This document shows, in pieces, positions 27,355 through 37,203 of a DNA stretch of 64,000 nucleotides. The notes under the pieces are model-generated. The model did not search any database. It was not told where the DNA came from and saw only the letters and a program-made list of their open reading frames with translations. Each line of letters opens with the position of its first letter. Positions within the stretch are counted from its first letter, which is position 1. The stretch is from JADGGM01 sp027307005 (GTDB taxonomy: Bacteria; Gemmatimonadota; Gemmatimonadetes; Gemmatimonadales; Gemmatimonadaceae): the NCBI GenBank assembly GCA_035455745.1, contig DATIEP010000059.1:244566-308565 (forward strand), in the 5' to 3' direction. A program made the position numbers and the translations under genes.

Positions 27355-29811
27355 TTACTCCGCGCGCAGTGCGATCACCGGATCGACACGAGACGCTCGA
27401 TGCGCGGGCACGTACGCGGCAAGTAGCGCAGCGGCCGCCAAGAGCAACGCCACAATCGTGCAAGTGGCCGGATCCACCCGCCCTATTTCCGCCAGCAATG
27501 ACCGCAACACGCGACTCAGGGCGAAGGTCAAGATGGCGCCGAGCAATAGTCCAGTGCCGACCAACCTCGCCGCCTCCATCACGACAAGCTGCGTAATTGC
27601 GGACGGGAGCGCGCCGAGTGCCAAGCGGATTCCCATCTCTCGCCGTCGCTGCACGACCGAGTACGCGACCACACCATAAAGTCCAACAGTCGACAGGGCT
27701 AACGCAATACCCGCGAACACGGACAAGAGGAACATGGTGAAACGGCGTCCTGCAAAGAGCGCCGCAAACTCTGCCGCCATTGCCCTGCCACTGATACGGA
27801 TCTGCGGATTGATCGTTGCCGCCAATCGGCTCGTCGACGCGAGGAGCTCGGGTGAAGCGCCACGCGTCCGAAGGATCATCGTTGTGCCCGTGTTTGCTCC
27901 GGACGGTTCGTAGATCTGATCCGCGAGCGCCCCGGCGAAGCCAGGTGCCTTCATCTGGGCCACGACGCCTACGACGACGTGCCATGGCCCCTTAGGGTCG
28001 ATACGAAATCGCTTGCCTAACGCACTACTCCCAGGCCAGAAGTGGCGAGCCGTTTCCGTGCTGACCATGGCAGTGTGTGTCAGCGTGTCCTCATCGAAAA
28101 TCCGACCGGCCACGACTGGCAGCCGAAGCACCCTGAAGTAGTCCGGCTGCACGACGTCGTAGCCAATCATCTTTACCGAGTCGTTTGCGCCTGTTGGGCG
28201 GCCGGCGATTTCCATGGCCGCGCCAATCGCGACGCCGGAGTATGGAGGTGCTCCGTGCGCGAGTGTCACGTCCTCAACTCCCTGAAGAAGGCGCACGTGC
28301 CGAACGAGCCGATCCATTACGGCCTTTTTCTGAGCAGGTGCCGCATAAAGAGTCCGCGGCAGCGACACATACAGCGCGGTGAGATTGTGCGGGTCAAAGC
28401 CGATATCTTCCTTCTGCAGACTGTGCACCGTCCGAATCAGCAAGGCCGCCGCAACCAGCAGCGCCGTGGACAGGCCGACCTCACCGACAATGAGCGCAGC
28501 GCGAAGTCGGCCAACGTCGCGGCCGCCCGAAGCCGTTCGCGAAGTGCTCTTGAGCACGTCTGCGGGATTTCGCTGAGCGCCGATCAGCAACGGCACTATC
28601 CCGAACGCCAATCCTGTCGCAATCGAAATCCCGACGGTCCAGAGAACCGACGTGCCGTCTAGCCGTGCCGAGTCGAGTGCATCCAGCGCAGCCGGCCGCG
28701 TCGAGTCAACCAGGGCCATACCACGCCACGCCACCAGCACACCAAGCGCCCCGCCCATGATTGTGACGCACAGACTCTCTACTGCGAATTGCCGCAGCAG
28801 GCGACCTCGACTAGCGCCTAACGCAATACGCATCGAGAGCTCGCGCTGTCTGCTCGCTGCCCGCGCGAGGAAGAGATTGGCCACGTTCCCGCAGGCGATG
28901 AGCAAGACTAGCCCCACGGCCCCGGCGACCAACGCCATCGTCTTCTCGACATGGGAGCCGAGGTAGTCGCGAAGTGGAACGACTTGAACACCCGGTTGCT
29001 GCCCCGCAGGTGTCCAAGGCCGCGCGGTGGCGGCCAGAATGCCTGCGAGCTCCCGCTCTGCCATCACGACTGAAACTCCGCGGCGCAGGCGTGCCCATGG
29101 TATCACGATGCCGCTGTCGCCGGTGTCCACGAGTGGAAGCCAAACACCGATCGGCGGCGCCCCCGGCAGGTCGATCCCGGCCGGCATGACACCGACGATG
29201 GTGTGCACTGTCCCGTTCACGTCGAGTCCACGCCCGACAACGTCTCGCGCACCACCAAACCGACTGCGCCACAAGCCATAGCCCAAGAGAACGCTCGGAG
29301 CAGCGCGCCGCGTAGTTTCGTCCGGAGTGAAGCTGCGACCGAGCACTGGCCTAACGCCCAGAAAGGACGGCACATCGGCGGACATCGCCTCGGCATGAAC
29401 GAGCTCGGGCTCGGCTCCGCCGACAAGCAGGGCATCGTCGCGCGGCTGCAGCCACACAACCTTCTCGAGGGTCCGAGCGCGATCACGCCACGCATCCGCG
29501 ATCGGCCTCGATGGCATCAGTAAAATGGTTTGTGGACCGGAGCCCTGGTCAAGACCGTATCCTGGTGTGGTTTCATAGAGGCGGACGATGCGGTCGCTAT
29601 CCCGGAACGGAGCCGGATCGAGCAGCAAGTTGTGCACGACGCTGCACATTGCCGTCGTGACGCCGATGCCTAACGCCAATGTCAACACCGTCACAGCCGC
29701 GAACGCCGGGTGCCGCCGAAGTTGCCGCAGCGCGAACGTCAGATCCGTACCCGCGGCACTCCCACGCCCCGCACGCGCTTCGCGCGGGGCGTCGGCCGGG
29801 CGGCCGCTCAT
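27355..29811 (-). CDS. ADOP-type ABC transporter permease without prefix domain
   Basis: Permease of 818 aa with two FtsX/MacB units: a first helix around LTLALGIGVTTAMCSVVHNL, a middle block near 300-430 (VLLIACGNVANLFLARAASR) and a terminal block ending in PAHRASRVDPVIALRAE. Unlike the ADOP at 9244, it lacks the N-terminal prefix of about 80 residues and has no PadR partner. Its ATG overlaps the SDR stop by one base, which makes it the last gene of the efflux operon. The DNA is visibly richer in A and T than the neighbours, which suggests a separate origin. Confidence 0.87.
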   Translation of the reverse strand: MSGRPADAPREARAGRGSAAGTDLTFALRQLRRHPAFAAVTVLTLALGIGVTTAMCSVVHNLLLDPAPFRDSDRIVRLYETTPGYGLDQGSGPQTILLMPSRPIADAWRDRARTLEKVVWLQPRDDALLVGGAEPELVHAEAMSADVPSFLGVRPVLGRSFTPDETTRRAAPSVLLGYGLWRSRFGGARDVVGRGLDVNGTVHTIVGVMPAGIDLPGAPPIGVWLPLVDTGDSGIVIPWARLRRGVSVVMAERELAGILAATARPWTPAGQQPGVQVVPLRDYLGSHVEKTMALVAGAVGLVLLIACGNVANLFLARAASRQRELSMRIALGASRGRLLRQFAVESLCVTIMGGALGVLVAWRGMALVDSTRPAALDALDSARLDGTSVLWTVGISIATGLAFGIVPLLIGAQRNPADVLKSTSRTASGGRDVGRLRAALIVGEVGLSTALLVAAALLIRTVHSLQKEDIGFDPHNLTALYVSLPRTLYAAPAQKKAVMDRLVRHVRLLQGVEDVTLAHGAPPYSGVAIGAAMEIAGRPTGANDSVKMIGYDVVQPDYFRVLRLPVVAGRIFDEDTLTHTAMVSTETARHFWPGSSALGKRFRIDPKGPWHVVVGVVAQMKAPGFAGALADQIYEPSGANTGTTMILRTRGASPELLASTSRLAATINPQIRISGRAMAAEFAALFAGRRFTMFLLSVFAGIALALSTVGLYGVVAYSVVQRRREMGIRLALGALPSAITQLVVMEAARLVGTGLLLGAILTFALSRVLRSLLAEIGRVDPATCTIVALLLAAAALLAAYVPAHRASRVDPVIALRAE

Positions 29812-30524
29812 CAGTCCTTCGGGTTCGTCGCCCATACGGTGACGTCTTTCACCAACACGCGGTCGTCCAGCATTAACATGCTCGCAATCACGTCCGCGAT
29901 GTCCTCGGCGTGCAGCTTGGTCGGATTCTCGCCGCCACCGGGCCGCCCCGAGTTCGAGCGAAACTCGGTGAGCACCTCGCTGGGATTGATCTGCATCACC
30001 CGAATGCCATACTGCCGCAGCTCCGTCCGCCACACGTCCGTTAGGCCGGCGAGCGCGAACTTGCTCGACGCGTAGGCCGTCCCGTTCGCCCCACCGCGCT
30101 GTCCCGACGTGGACACCACGTTGACGATGTTGCCGCCTTGCTGTCGCACGAAGTGGCGCGCCGAATCCCGCGCCACCAGCATTGCGCCCAACACGTTCGT
30201 CTCCCAGACGCTCCGGAAGTCGGCCACCGTCATGTCCACGAGCGGTGCAAACCGGCCGAATCCGGCGTTGTTGATCAGCGTGTCGTAACCGCCTAACTCT
30301 CGGATCGCCGTCTCGACCAGCCGAGCGACGTCGGCCTCGCGGCTCACGTCGGCCTCGATCGCCACGGCGCCCGCCGACTTGGCCGCCGCGCGCAACCGAT
30401 CGCCGTTGCGTCCGCAGATCGCCACCCGCGCGCCGGCCGACACCAGGCGCTTCGCCGTCGCCAACCCGATCCCCGAGCTGCCGCCCGTCACCAGGACCTT
30501 CGCGTTCTTCAGTTCCATCGTCAT
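29811..30524 (-). CDS. Short-chain dehydrogenase/reductase
   Basis: NAD(P)-dependent SDR of 237 aa: cofactor motif TGGSSGIG (about 13-20), NNAG (about 86-89), catalytic Ser in VSTSG and YASSK (about 151-155). Its C-terminal PSEVLTEF is usual for FabG/YdfG-like enzymes. Substrate unknown. It lies 13 bp after the RND pump gene and is coupled by one base to the ADOP gene, an odd place for a metabolic enzyme. Confidence 0.9.
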   Translation of the reverse strand: MTMELKNAKVLVTGGSSGIGLATAKRLVSAGARVAICGRNGDRLRAAAKSAGAVAIEADVSREADVARLVETAIRELGGYDTLINNAGFGRFAPLVDMTVADFRSVWETNVLGAMLVARDSARHFVRQQGGNIVNVVSTSGQRGGANGTAYASSKFALAGLTDVWRTELRQYGIRVMQINPSEVLTEFRSNSGRPGGGENPTKLHAEDIADVIASMLMLDDRVLVKDVTVWATNPKD

Positions 30525-30537
30525 CCCTCGAGCGAAA

Positions 30538-33500
30538 TCAGTCGTCCCCGTGCGCTGGCTCGGCGTCGGGCACCGCGAACTCGCCCGTGCCGCGCCGCTT
30601 GAAGAAGCGCTGCGCCAACGCCTCCTTCCAACCCTCGAGAATCTCGTACACGGTCGGGATGACTAACAAGGTCAGCAGTGTCGACGTGATCACGCCGCCG
30701 ATCACGGCCCGGCCCAACGGCGCCCGGAAGTCCGCGCCCTCGCCGAACCCGATGGCCACCGGCAACATGCCCGCGATCAGCGCCAGCGTCGTCATGATGA
30801 TGGGCCGCAGCCGGATGCGGCCCGCCTCGATCAGCGACTCGCGCAGCGGGAGCCCGCGCTCGCGCGCCCACTTCGCGAAATCGATGAGCAGAATCGCGTT
30901 CTTGGCCACGATGCCCATCAGCAGAATCACGCCGATCAGGCTCATGATGTTGATCGTGCTGCCGGTCGCGAGCAGCGCCAGGACGACGCCGATGAGCGAC
31001 AGCGGCAGCGACACCAGAATCGCGATCGGATCGAGGAACGACCCGAACTGGACGACGAGGATGAGATACATCAGCAGAATCGCGATGCCTAACGCCATCG
31101 CCATGCGGCCATAGACCTCCGCCTGGTCCTGTGCCTGCGCGCCCTGCGTGATGTCCACACCCGCCGGCAGCGTGAGCGTAGCGATACGCGCGTTCATTTC
31201 CTTCAGCACCTGGGTGAGCGGCCGTCCCTGCACGTTGGCCTCCACGCTCACCACCTTCTCGTGGTTCAGGTGCTGGATCTCCGCCGGTCCGACGCCTTCG
31301 GCGACCGATGCGATCTGGCCTAACGGAATGGTGACCGGCGCCGCACCCTGTCCACCGCCCACGACCAGCGGCAGACGCGACAGGTCCGCCGCCCGCTCGC
31401 GCGATTCCGGCGCCAGCCGCACCGTCACGTCGCGCGTCTCGCCGGACGGATCCACCCAGTCGCCGGCCTTGAGCCCCGCGAACGCCGGCCGCAGCGACTG
31501 CGCCACCTGGTCCACCGTTATGCCTAACGAACCGGCCAGCGGCCGGTTCACCTGCACCTCGAGCTCCGGCTTCTGCCCGCGCACCGACAACCCGACGTCC
31601 ACCGCCCCCGGCACCTGCGCCGACACCCGCGCCGCCTGCTCGGCGAACGTCCGCAGCACGCTCTGGTCGTTGCCCCGAATCTGGATCTGAATCTGCTTCA
31701 TCGTGCCGCCGAACCCGCTCGTGAACACCGACGGCGTGGCGCCGCCGATCCGCTGCAGCTCGCGCCGCAGGATCTCGCCTAACTGATCCTCGCTCAGCGA
31801 CCGGTCCGCCTTGGGGACGAGCCGCGCGTACACGTGCGCCTGATCCACCCCCGGCGCCCTCCCCATCAGCTCCGTGCCGACCGTCGTGTACGTGTACGCC
31901 ACCTCGCGATGCGCGCGCGCGATCCGCGCCGCCTCCTCCGCCTTGAGCTTGGTGTACTCGAGGTTCGATCCCGGCGGCGTCTGGATGATGAAGTCGATCT
32001 CGCTCCGATCGCTCACCGGGACGAACTCGGCGCCCACCTTCTGACTCGCGACGAGCGCGATCGCGCCGGCGAAGCTCACGAATGCCAGCGCGACCATGGC
32101 CGCACGATGGTCCAGCGCCCACCCGATCACGTGCTTGTAGCCGTCGGCCATCCGCTCGAACCACGCGTTGAATCGCTCCAGGTGCCGCGAGACGAAGCCG
32201 CGGTGCTGATGCGCTTCCACCTGCGGATCCGCCCAGTACGCCGAGAGCATCGGGTCGAGCGAGAACGAGACGAAGAGCGAGACCAGCACCGCGCACGCGA
32301 TCGTGAGCGCGAATGGTTTGAACCATTGCCCGGCCAGCCCGTACATGAATGCCACCGGCACGAACACCGCGACGATCGAGAACGTCGTCGCTGCCACCGC
32401 CAGCCCGATCTCGTTGGTCCCCTCGTGCGACGCCTCGTAATGGTTCTTCCCCATCTCGATGTGCCGCACGATGTTCTCCCGGACCACGATCGCATCGTCG
32501 ATCAGGATGCCGATCGCGAGCGACAGGCCTAACAGAGACATCGTGTTCAGCGTGAAGCCGAACACCCACACCGCGATGAACGACGCGAGCACGCTCACCG
32601 GCAGCGCCAGGCCCGTGATCACCGTCGATCGCCACGAGTTCAGGAAAAAGAACACCACCAGCACGGTGAGCAGCGCTCCCTCGACCAGCGCTTCCTCGAC
32701 GTTGGCCACCGCGTGCTGCACGCGCTCGCCGGCATTCTGCACGACCTCCAGCTTCGCGCCCGCCGGCAGGGTCTGCTGCAACCGCGCCACGTGCTCGAGC
32801 ACCGCCTTGCTGACGGCCGTCGTGCTGTAGCCCTTCGACTTCTTGATGTCGATGCCCACCGCCTCGCGGCCGTTGAACATCGCGCTCGTGCGCGCTTCCT
32901 CCGTCCCGTCGAACACCGACGCCACCTGGCCTAACCGAATCACCGCGCCCTTGCGTTCGGCGACGACCAGGTTGGCGAAATCCTGCGCGCCTTCGAGCCG
33001 CCCCTTGAGACGGATCGACTGCTCTTCCAGCGCGCTGTTCAACCGTCCGACCGGAGCCGCCAGATTCTGCTGCCCGATCGCCTGCACCACCTCCGCGATG
33101 CTGACCCCGTTCGCCTGCAAATCGCTCGGGTGAACCTGCACGGTCATCTCGCGCTTGATGCCGCCCGCCACCGTCACTTCGCCCACCCCCGGCACCGCGC
33201 GCAAGTCGCGCACGATGCCCGGATCGGCAATGCGCGTCAGCGTCGCCGGTGGAATCGTCAACGAGGTGAGCGTGAGCGACACGACCGGCATTTCGCTCGG
33301 ATCGAGCCGGCTCAGCACCGGCTCTTTCATCTCGGTGGGCAGATCTTCCCGTTTCGACGAGATGGCGTCGCGAATGTCCTGCGACGCCTGCTGGATGTCC
33401 TTGTCGTAGTCGAACACGACCAGAAACTGCGCCAGCCCGTCGGTCGACGTCGACGTCGTGCGCTGCCAATCGATGCCCGTGATCGACGAGAACGCATCTT

Positions 33501-33702
33501 CGATCGGATCCACGACCTCGCGCTCGACCACGTCGGGTGACGCGCCGGGATACGAGATGCTCACCGCGATCATCGGCTGCTGGATATCGGGGAACTCATC
33601 CGTCTGCAGCCGGAACAGCGACGCAACGCCGAACGCGACGAGCGCCAGGATCACCGTGATCGTGACGATCGGCCGCTTGATGGCAAAATCGGAAATGAAC
33701 AT
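30538..33702 (-). CDS. RND-family multidrug efflux pump, inner-membrane subunit
   Basis: Proton-driven exporter of 1054 aa, AcrB/MexB-like (HAE1). It begins MFISDFAIKRPIVTITVIL, as in the family, and has twelve membrane helices in two halves, with the proton-relay Asp residues in the fourth-helix block (LGLSLAIGILIDDAIVVREN) and the matching block LIGVILLMGIVAKNAILLID. Two large periplasmic loops are full length. It forms a tripartite complex with the adaptor and outer-membrane channel just upstream, 15 bp from the adaptor stop. Substrates cannot be read from sequence. Confidence 0.95.
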   Translation of the reverse strand: MFISDFAIKRPIVTITVILALVAFGVASLFRLQTDEFPDIQQPMIAVSISYPGASPDVVEREVVDPIEDAFSSITGIDWQRTTSTSTDGLAQFLVVFDYDKDIQQASQDIRDAISSKREDLPTEMKEPVLSRLDPSEMPVVSLTLTSLTIPPATLTRIADPGIVRDLRAVPGVGEVTVAGGIKREMTVQVHPSDLQANGVSIAEVVQAIGQQNLAAPVGRLNSALEEQSIRLKGRLEGAQDFANLVVAERKGAVIRLGQVASVFDGTEEARTSAMFNGREAVGIDIKKSKGYSTTAVSKAVLEHVARLQQTLPAGAKLEVVQNAGERVQHAVANVEEALVEGALLTVLVVFFFLNSWRSTVITGLALPVSVLASFIAVWVFGFTLNTMSLLGLSLAIGILIDDAIVVRENIVRHIEMGKNHYEASHEGTNEIGLAVAATTFSIVAVFVPVAFMYGLAGQWFKPFALTIACAVLVSLFVSFSLDPMLSAYWADPQVEAHQHRGFVSRHLERFNAWFERMADGYKHVIGWALDHRAAMVALAFVSFAGAIALVASQKVGAEFVPVSDRSEIDFIIQTPPGSNLEYTKLKAEEAARIARAHREVAYTYTTVGTELMGRAPGVDQAHVYARLVPKADRSLSEDQLGEILRRELQRIGGATPSVFTSGFGGTMKQIQIQIRGNDQSVLRTFAEQAARVSAQVPGAVDVGLSVRGQKPELEVQVNRPLAGSLGITVDQVAQSLRPAFAGLKAGDWVDPSGETRDVTVRLAPESRERAADLSRLPLVVGGGQGAAPVTIPLGQIASVAEGVGPAEIQHLNHEKVVSVEANVQGRPLTQVLKEMNARIATLTLPAGVDITQGAQAQDQAEVYGRMAMALGIAILLMYLILVVQFGSFLDPIAILVSLPLSLIGVVLALLATGSTINIMSLIGVILLMGIVAKNAILLIDFAKWARERGLPLRESLIEAGRIRLRPIIMTTLALIAGMLPVAIGFGEGADFRAPLGRAVIGGVITSTLLTLLVIPTVYEILEGWKEALAQRFFKRRGTGEFAVPDAEPAHGDD

Positions 33703-33717
33703 GAGCGCCCCGCCTGC

Positions 33718-34851
33718 CTAACGCCCGGCCGTCGTCGAATCGGACGACAGCAGGATCTTGACCGGCGTGCCCGGCGTGATGCCCTGCGCCGCCCCGATGA
33801 GCACGGTGTCGCCGGCCGACAACCCCGCCGTCACCTCGTACACGCCGCGCACGTCGTCGCGCATGCCTAACTGTACAGCCACCCGCTCGGTGCGGCCGCC
33901 TTTCACGCGCAGCACGGCCGGCGTCACGCCGCGTTGGTCCACGGCGGTCAGCGGCGCCACCAGCGCCGTCCGCGTCTCCGTCGCCACCCGCCCCTGTGCG
34001 AACAATCCCGCCACCAGATCGCTCCGGTCGTTCGGAATCCTGACATCGATCCTGATCTGGCGCGTCACCGGGTCGGCTGCCGGACTCACGAACTCGATGT
34101 GCCCAACGAAGGTCCGCCCCGGATACCCCGACACCGTGAACCGCACCGGCGCACCGCGCTTGATCGCGGCAATCTGCTCCGACGGCACCGACGCCTCGAG
34201 CCGCATGCTCGCCGGATCGATCACCGTCATCAGCGCGGTGCCGGGCTGCACCACGTCGCCCGCGCTCACCTGGCGGTCGCTCACCTGCCCGTCGAACGGC
34301 GCGCGAATGAAGGTCTTGTCCAGCGTCTGCCGGGCCTGCGTGAGGCGAGCCTGCGCGTCCTCGTTCGCCGCCGCCGCCGCCGCGAGCTCGCTCTGCGCCG
34401 CTTCCAGATCGCGCTCGGCGATCGCGCCGGCCTTCTCCAACGCAGCCGACCGATCGAGGTTGCGCTGCGCATTGTCCAACGACAGCTTGGCCGAGCGCGC
34501 CGCGGACTGCGCGGACAACGCCGCCTGGCGGAGCGCCGTGTCGTCGATGCGCGCCAACAAGGCGCCGCGCCTAACGGACTGTCCCCGGTCCACGTACGTC
34601 TGCAGCACGGGCCCCGCCACCTCCGCGCGCAGCGTCGCGGTCTGCCGCGCCTCGAGCGTTCCCGAGATCGCCGGCCCGCTCTGCAGCTGCTCCACCGCCG
34701 CAACCGCGATGTTCTCGCGTCCCACCTCGACGGCCGCCGGCGCCGAGGCCGGCGCGGCGCCGTTGCCCCGACACGCGGCCACAATCGCCGCCGCCGCCAG
34801 CAGCGCGCCGCGGCGCACCACCCATCCGCGGCGCCGCCCGTGCCGCGTCAT
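33718..34851 (-). CDS. RND efflux periplasmic adaptor (MFP), lipoprotein
   Basis: Membrane-fusion protein of 377 aa. The Arg-rich N-terminus and the lipobox (AAIVAAC, Cys about 27) indicate a lipid anchor in the inner membrane. A biotinyl-lipoyl-like half near 70-95 (ARQTATLRAEVAGPV), a long alpha-hairpin (about 105-190), the second half (FIRAPFDGQVSDRQVSAGDV) and beta-barrel domains follow in the usual order. It links the pump to the TolC-like channel. The start overlaps the channel gene stop as ATGA. Confidence 0.93.
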   Translation of the reverse strand: MTRHGRRRGWVVRRGALLAAAAIVAACRGNGAAPASAPAAVEVGRENIAVAAVEQLQSGPAISGTLEARQTATLRAEVAGPVLQTYVDRGQSVRRGALLARIDDTALRQAALSAQSAARSAKLSLDNAQRNLDRSAALEKAGAIAERDLEAAQSELAAAAAANEDAQARLTQARQTLDKTFIRAPFDGQVSDRQVSAGDVVQPGTALMTVIDPASMRLEASVPSEQIAAIKRGAPVRFTVSGYPGRTFVGHIEFVSPAADPVTRQIRIDVRIPNDRSDLVAGLFAQGRVATETRTALVAPLTAVDQRGVTPAVLRVKGGRTERVAVQLGMRDDVRGVYEVTAGLSAGDTVLIGAAQGITPGTPVKILLSSDSTTAGR

Positions 34852-36473
34852 GGCGTTCCCCCCGATGGGTTAGGCGACGTGGTGGTCAGCACGCCCGGCG
34901 CGGCCTGCGCCGGCGTCACCGTCAGCACCGGCGGCACCGTCAGCGACTGCGCCGGCTGCGGCGCAGTCATCGTCCCGGCGTTAGGCGCCACGCCCGCCGA
35001 AATCGGCAGATCGTGCAGCAGCGCAAACCGCACCCGCGCCACCTGAAGGTCGCGCGCCGCCTGTGCCCGGTTCGCCTGCGCCTGCTGCAGCGAAATCCGC
35101 GAATCCGAAAGCTCGGTCTGCGGCGAAATACCCTCCCGATACCGCACTTCGGCGATCCGATACGCCTGCACCGCCTGCTCCACCGTGCCCCCGCTCGCCG
35201 CGAACAGCGCCTGCGCCGCTTCGAGCTGCGACACCGCATCCCGCGTGTCGAGCGCGGCCAACTGGCGCGTCTGACGCTCGCGCGCCTCCGACTCGCGAAG
35301 ATTCGCCTCGGCGATCATTTCATCGCCGTGAATCGACCCGCCCGTGAACAGCGGAACCTGGATCCCGCCCGTCACCGTCCAGTTGGACCGGAACTGGCTC
35401 CAATCCGGAAACCCGGAATTCGGAAACGCCTCGCGCCCGAACTGCGACGATACCGTGAGCGACGGAATGCGCTGCGCCTTCGCCACCCTGAGCGCCGCCC
35501 GATCCGCGACCACCGCTTCGTCCGCTTCACGCACCGGCGCGCGACGCGCCGACGTCGTGTCCGGCGTGGCGGCGAGCAGCGACGCCAACCGCGCCGACAC
35601 CGCCGATCCCGTGTCGCCTAACGCGGTCGTCAGCAGGACCGCTTGGTCGAGCGGCAGGTTGAGCGCTTGCTTGAGCCGCAGATACGCCAGGTCCCGGCTC
35701 GAGCGGCGCTGAATCACCACCGGCACCTGGTTGTCGCGCGTCACCTGCGCACGCAGCAGATCGAACTCCGGCTGATTGCCCACGTTCTTCGCCAGACGCG
35801 TCTGCGAGAGCGTCGTGTCCGCCTGCGCGAGCGTCGCCACGGCAATCTCGAGCAGCCGGTCGCTCAAGGCCGCGTCGTAGTAGGCCTGCGTCACCTGCAG
35901 GATCAGCTGCGCCCGCGCTGCCGTTAGGCCGATCTCGGCCGTCTCCCGCTGCGCACCCGCCTGCCTGACCTGCGCGCCGACGCGCCCGCCCGAGAACAGA
36001 TTCTGCGTCACCGACAGCCCGAGCGTGTACTGGTTCGCCGAGCCGAACCCAACGCTCGAGAATTCGCTGAACAGATTGCCCGACGACGGCGCGCACCCGA
36101 ACGCCTGCTCGAGCAACGCAACCCGCTGGTCCAACGGCGCCGATGGATTCGGATGAAACGTGTCGCACGACGGCGGAGCCCCCGCCGTATCGATCGCAAA
36201 GTTCTGGAAGATCGACTTGAGCGTCCGCGTGTACGAGAGCGAGCCCGAGATCTGCGGCCAGTATCCGCTGTGCGCCTTCGTCTCCTGGCCGCGCGCGCGC
36301 TCCACCCCCGCCTGCGCGATCGCAACGTCTTCGCTCCGCGATTCGGCCAGCGTGAGCGCGTCATCGAGCGACATGCGCCGCGTCGAGTCCGCCGACTGCG
36401 CGCCTAACGGCACCGCCGCGGCGGCCGCCAGCGCCGCACCGCACGCCACCGCGTGCCACCGATGCGCGCTCAT
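34848..36473 (-). CDS. TolC-family outer-membrane efflux channel
   Basis: Protein of 541 aa with a signal peptide (HAVACGAALAAAAAVPLGAQ) and two OEP repeats of long alpha-helical hairpins: SLDDALTLAESRSEDVAIAQ near 35 and a second repeat near 310-490. LSVTQNLFSGGRVGAQVR and VPLFTGGSIHGDE are the typical membrane-strand turns. A Pro/Thr/Ala-rich tail ends the protein. The ATG at 36473 overlaps the tetR stop by four bases, so regulator and channel are coupled. Confidence 0.93.
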   Translation of the reverse strand: MSAHRWHAVACGAALAAAAAVPLGAQSADSTRRMSLDDALTLAESRSEDVAIAQAGVERARGQETKAHSGYWPQISGSLSYTRTLKSIFQNFAIDTAGAPPSCDTFHPNPSAPLDQRVALLEQAFGCAPSSGNLFSEFSSVGFGSANQYTLGLSVTQNLFSGGRVGAQVRQAGAQRETAEIGLTAARAQLILQVTQAYYDAALSDRLLEIAVATLAQADTTLSQTRLAKNVGNQPEFDLLRAQVTRDNQVPVVIQRRSSRDLAYLRLKQALNLPLDQAVLLTTALGDTGSAVSARLASLLAATPDTTSARRAPVREADEAVVADRAALRVAKAQRIPSLTVSSQFGREAFPNSGFPDWSQFRSNWTVTGGIQVPLFTGGSIHGDEMIAEANLRESEARERQTRQLAALDTRDAVSQLEAAQALFAASGGTVEQAVQAYRIAEVRYREGISPQTELSDSRISLQQAQANRAQAARDLQVARVRFALLHDLPISAGVAPNAGTMTAPQPAQSLTVPPVLTVTPAQAAPGVLTTTSPNPSGGTP

Positions 36474-37087
36474 GTCTCCCGCACCGCGGCCGCCGCCGCG
36501 CCCGCCCCCGCCGGCGCCCCCGCATCGCAGCCGATCGCACGCAGGAACAATCGCACGTACCCGTCGAGCGCCTCCTCGATCCCGTACGAGTAAACCTCCG
36601 GTATCATGTCCCGCACCATTGCCTCCGTGAAAATCGCGCCGACCAGCATCGCCGCCGCAACCCTCGGATCGATGTCGCCGGCTGCCCAACCGCGCTCCTG
36701 CAACCTCCGCACGTATTGCTCGAGGAAATTCACCGGATGACGCGGATAGCTCTTGGCGCAATTAGTGATCTCGGGATGCTCCTCCACCTCGGACATCACC
36801 TTCCGCAGGAGCGACCGAATCCGAAACAGCGTCTCGAATCGCCCGCGACTCCACTCCGCGAGCTCCCGCACGGGATCCGTCGGAACGTCCGGCAGCGCCA
36901 ACACCGCCGTGCGGCTCGCCGCTGTCAGCGCCTCGAGCATCAGCGCTTCTTTGGACCCGAACTGGCGGAACAGCGTGATTTCACTCACGCCCGCCTGCTG
37001 CGCGATACGCCGCGTCGTCGCGCCTCGATATCCAGCCTCGGCGTATACCTGGGCCGCGGCCTCCAGCAACCGTTCGCGTATGTCCAT
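36470..37087 (-). CDS. TetR-family regulator of the efflux operon
   Basis: Regulator of 205 aa: an N-terminal HTH (LEAAAQVYAEAGYRGATTRR, then IAQQAGVSEITLFRQFGSKE) and a helical ligand-binding domain. It is the first gene of the operon tetR-tolC-MFP-RND-SDR-ADOP and is probably a repressor released by pump substrates. A palindrome lies just upstream of its promoter (37126-37137). The tail is a low-complexity Ala/Gly stretch. Confidence 0.93.
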   Translation of the reverse strand: MDIRERLLEAAAQVYAEAGYRGATTRRIAQQAGVSEITLFRQFGSKEALMLEALTAASRTAVLALPDVPTDPVRELAEWSRGRFETLFRIRSLLRKVMSEVEEHPEITNCAKSYPRHPVNFLEQYVRRLQERGWAAGDIDPRVAAAMLVGAIFTEAMVRDMIPEVYSYGIEEALDGYVRLFLRAIGCDAGAPAGAGAAAAAVRET

Positions 37088-37096
37088 AAGGGCCCA

Positions 37097-37137
37097 AGCC
37101 TATCCAGCCCTCACGAGCAAAGCAAGTAACCACTTAC
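37097..37137 (-). promoter_or_regulatory. tetR/efflux operon promoter and operator
   Basis: On the minus strand TTGCTT (37125-37120), 17 bases and TAGGCT (37102-37097) form a candidate promoter. Abutting the -35 box is the palindrome GTAA-CCAC-TTAC (37126-37137), within AAGTAACCACTTAC, a size and sequence style common for TetR regulators of efflux genes. Confidence 0.55.
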
Positions 37138-37203
37138 ACACACTATTGCCGGCTTTCCGACCTGCTCGCGCCGGCCGCCCAACGACGCCACACACAAAAA
37201 AAA

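Noticed and set aside
30521..33469. A 982-codon open frame on the minus strand within the RND pump region
   Set aside because: It is an out-of-frame shadow of the pump gene: Arg/Gly-rich, no domains, while the other frame gives a complete RND protein.
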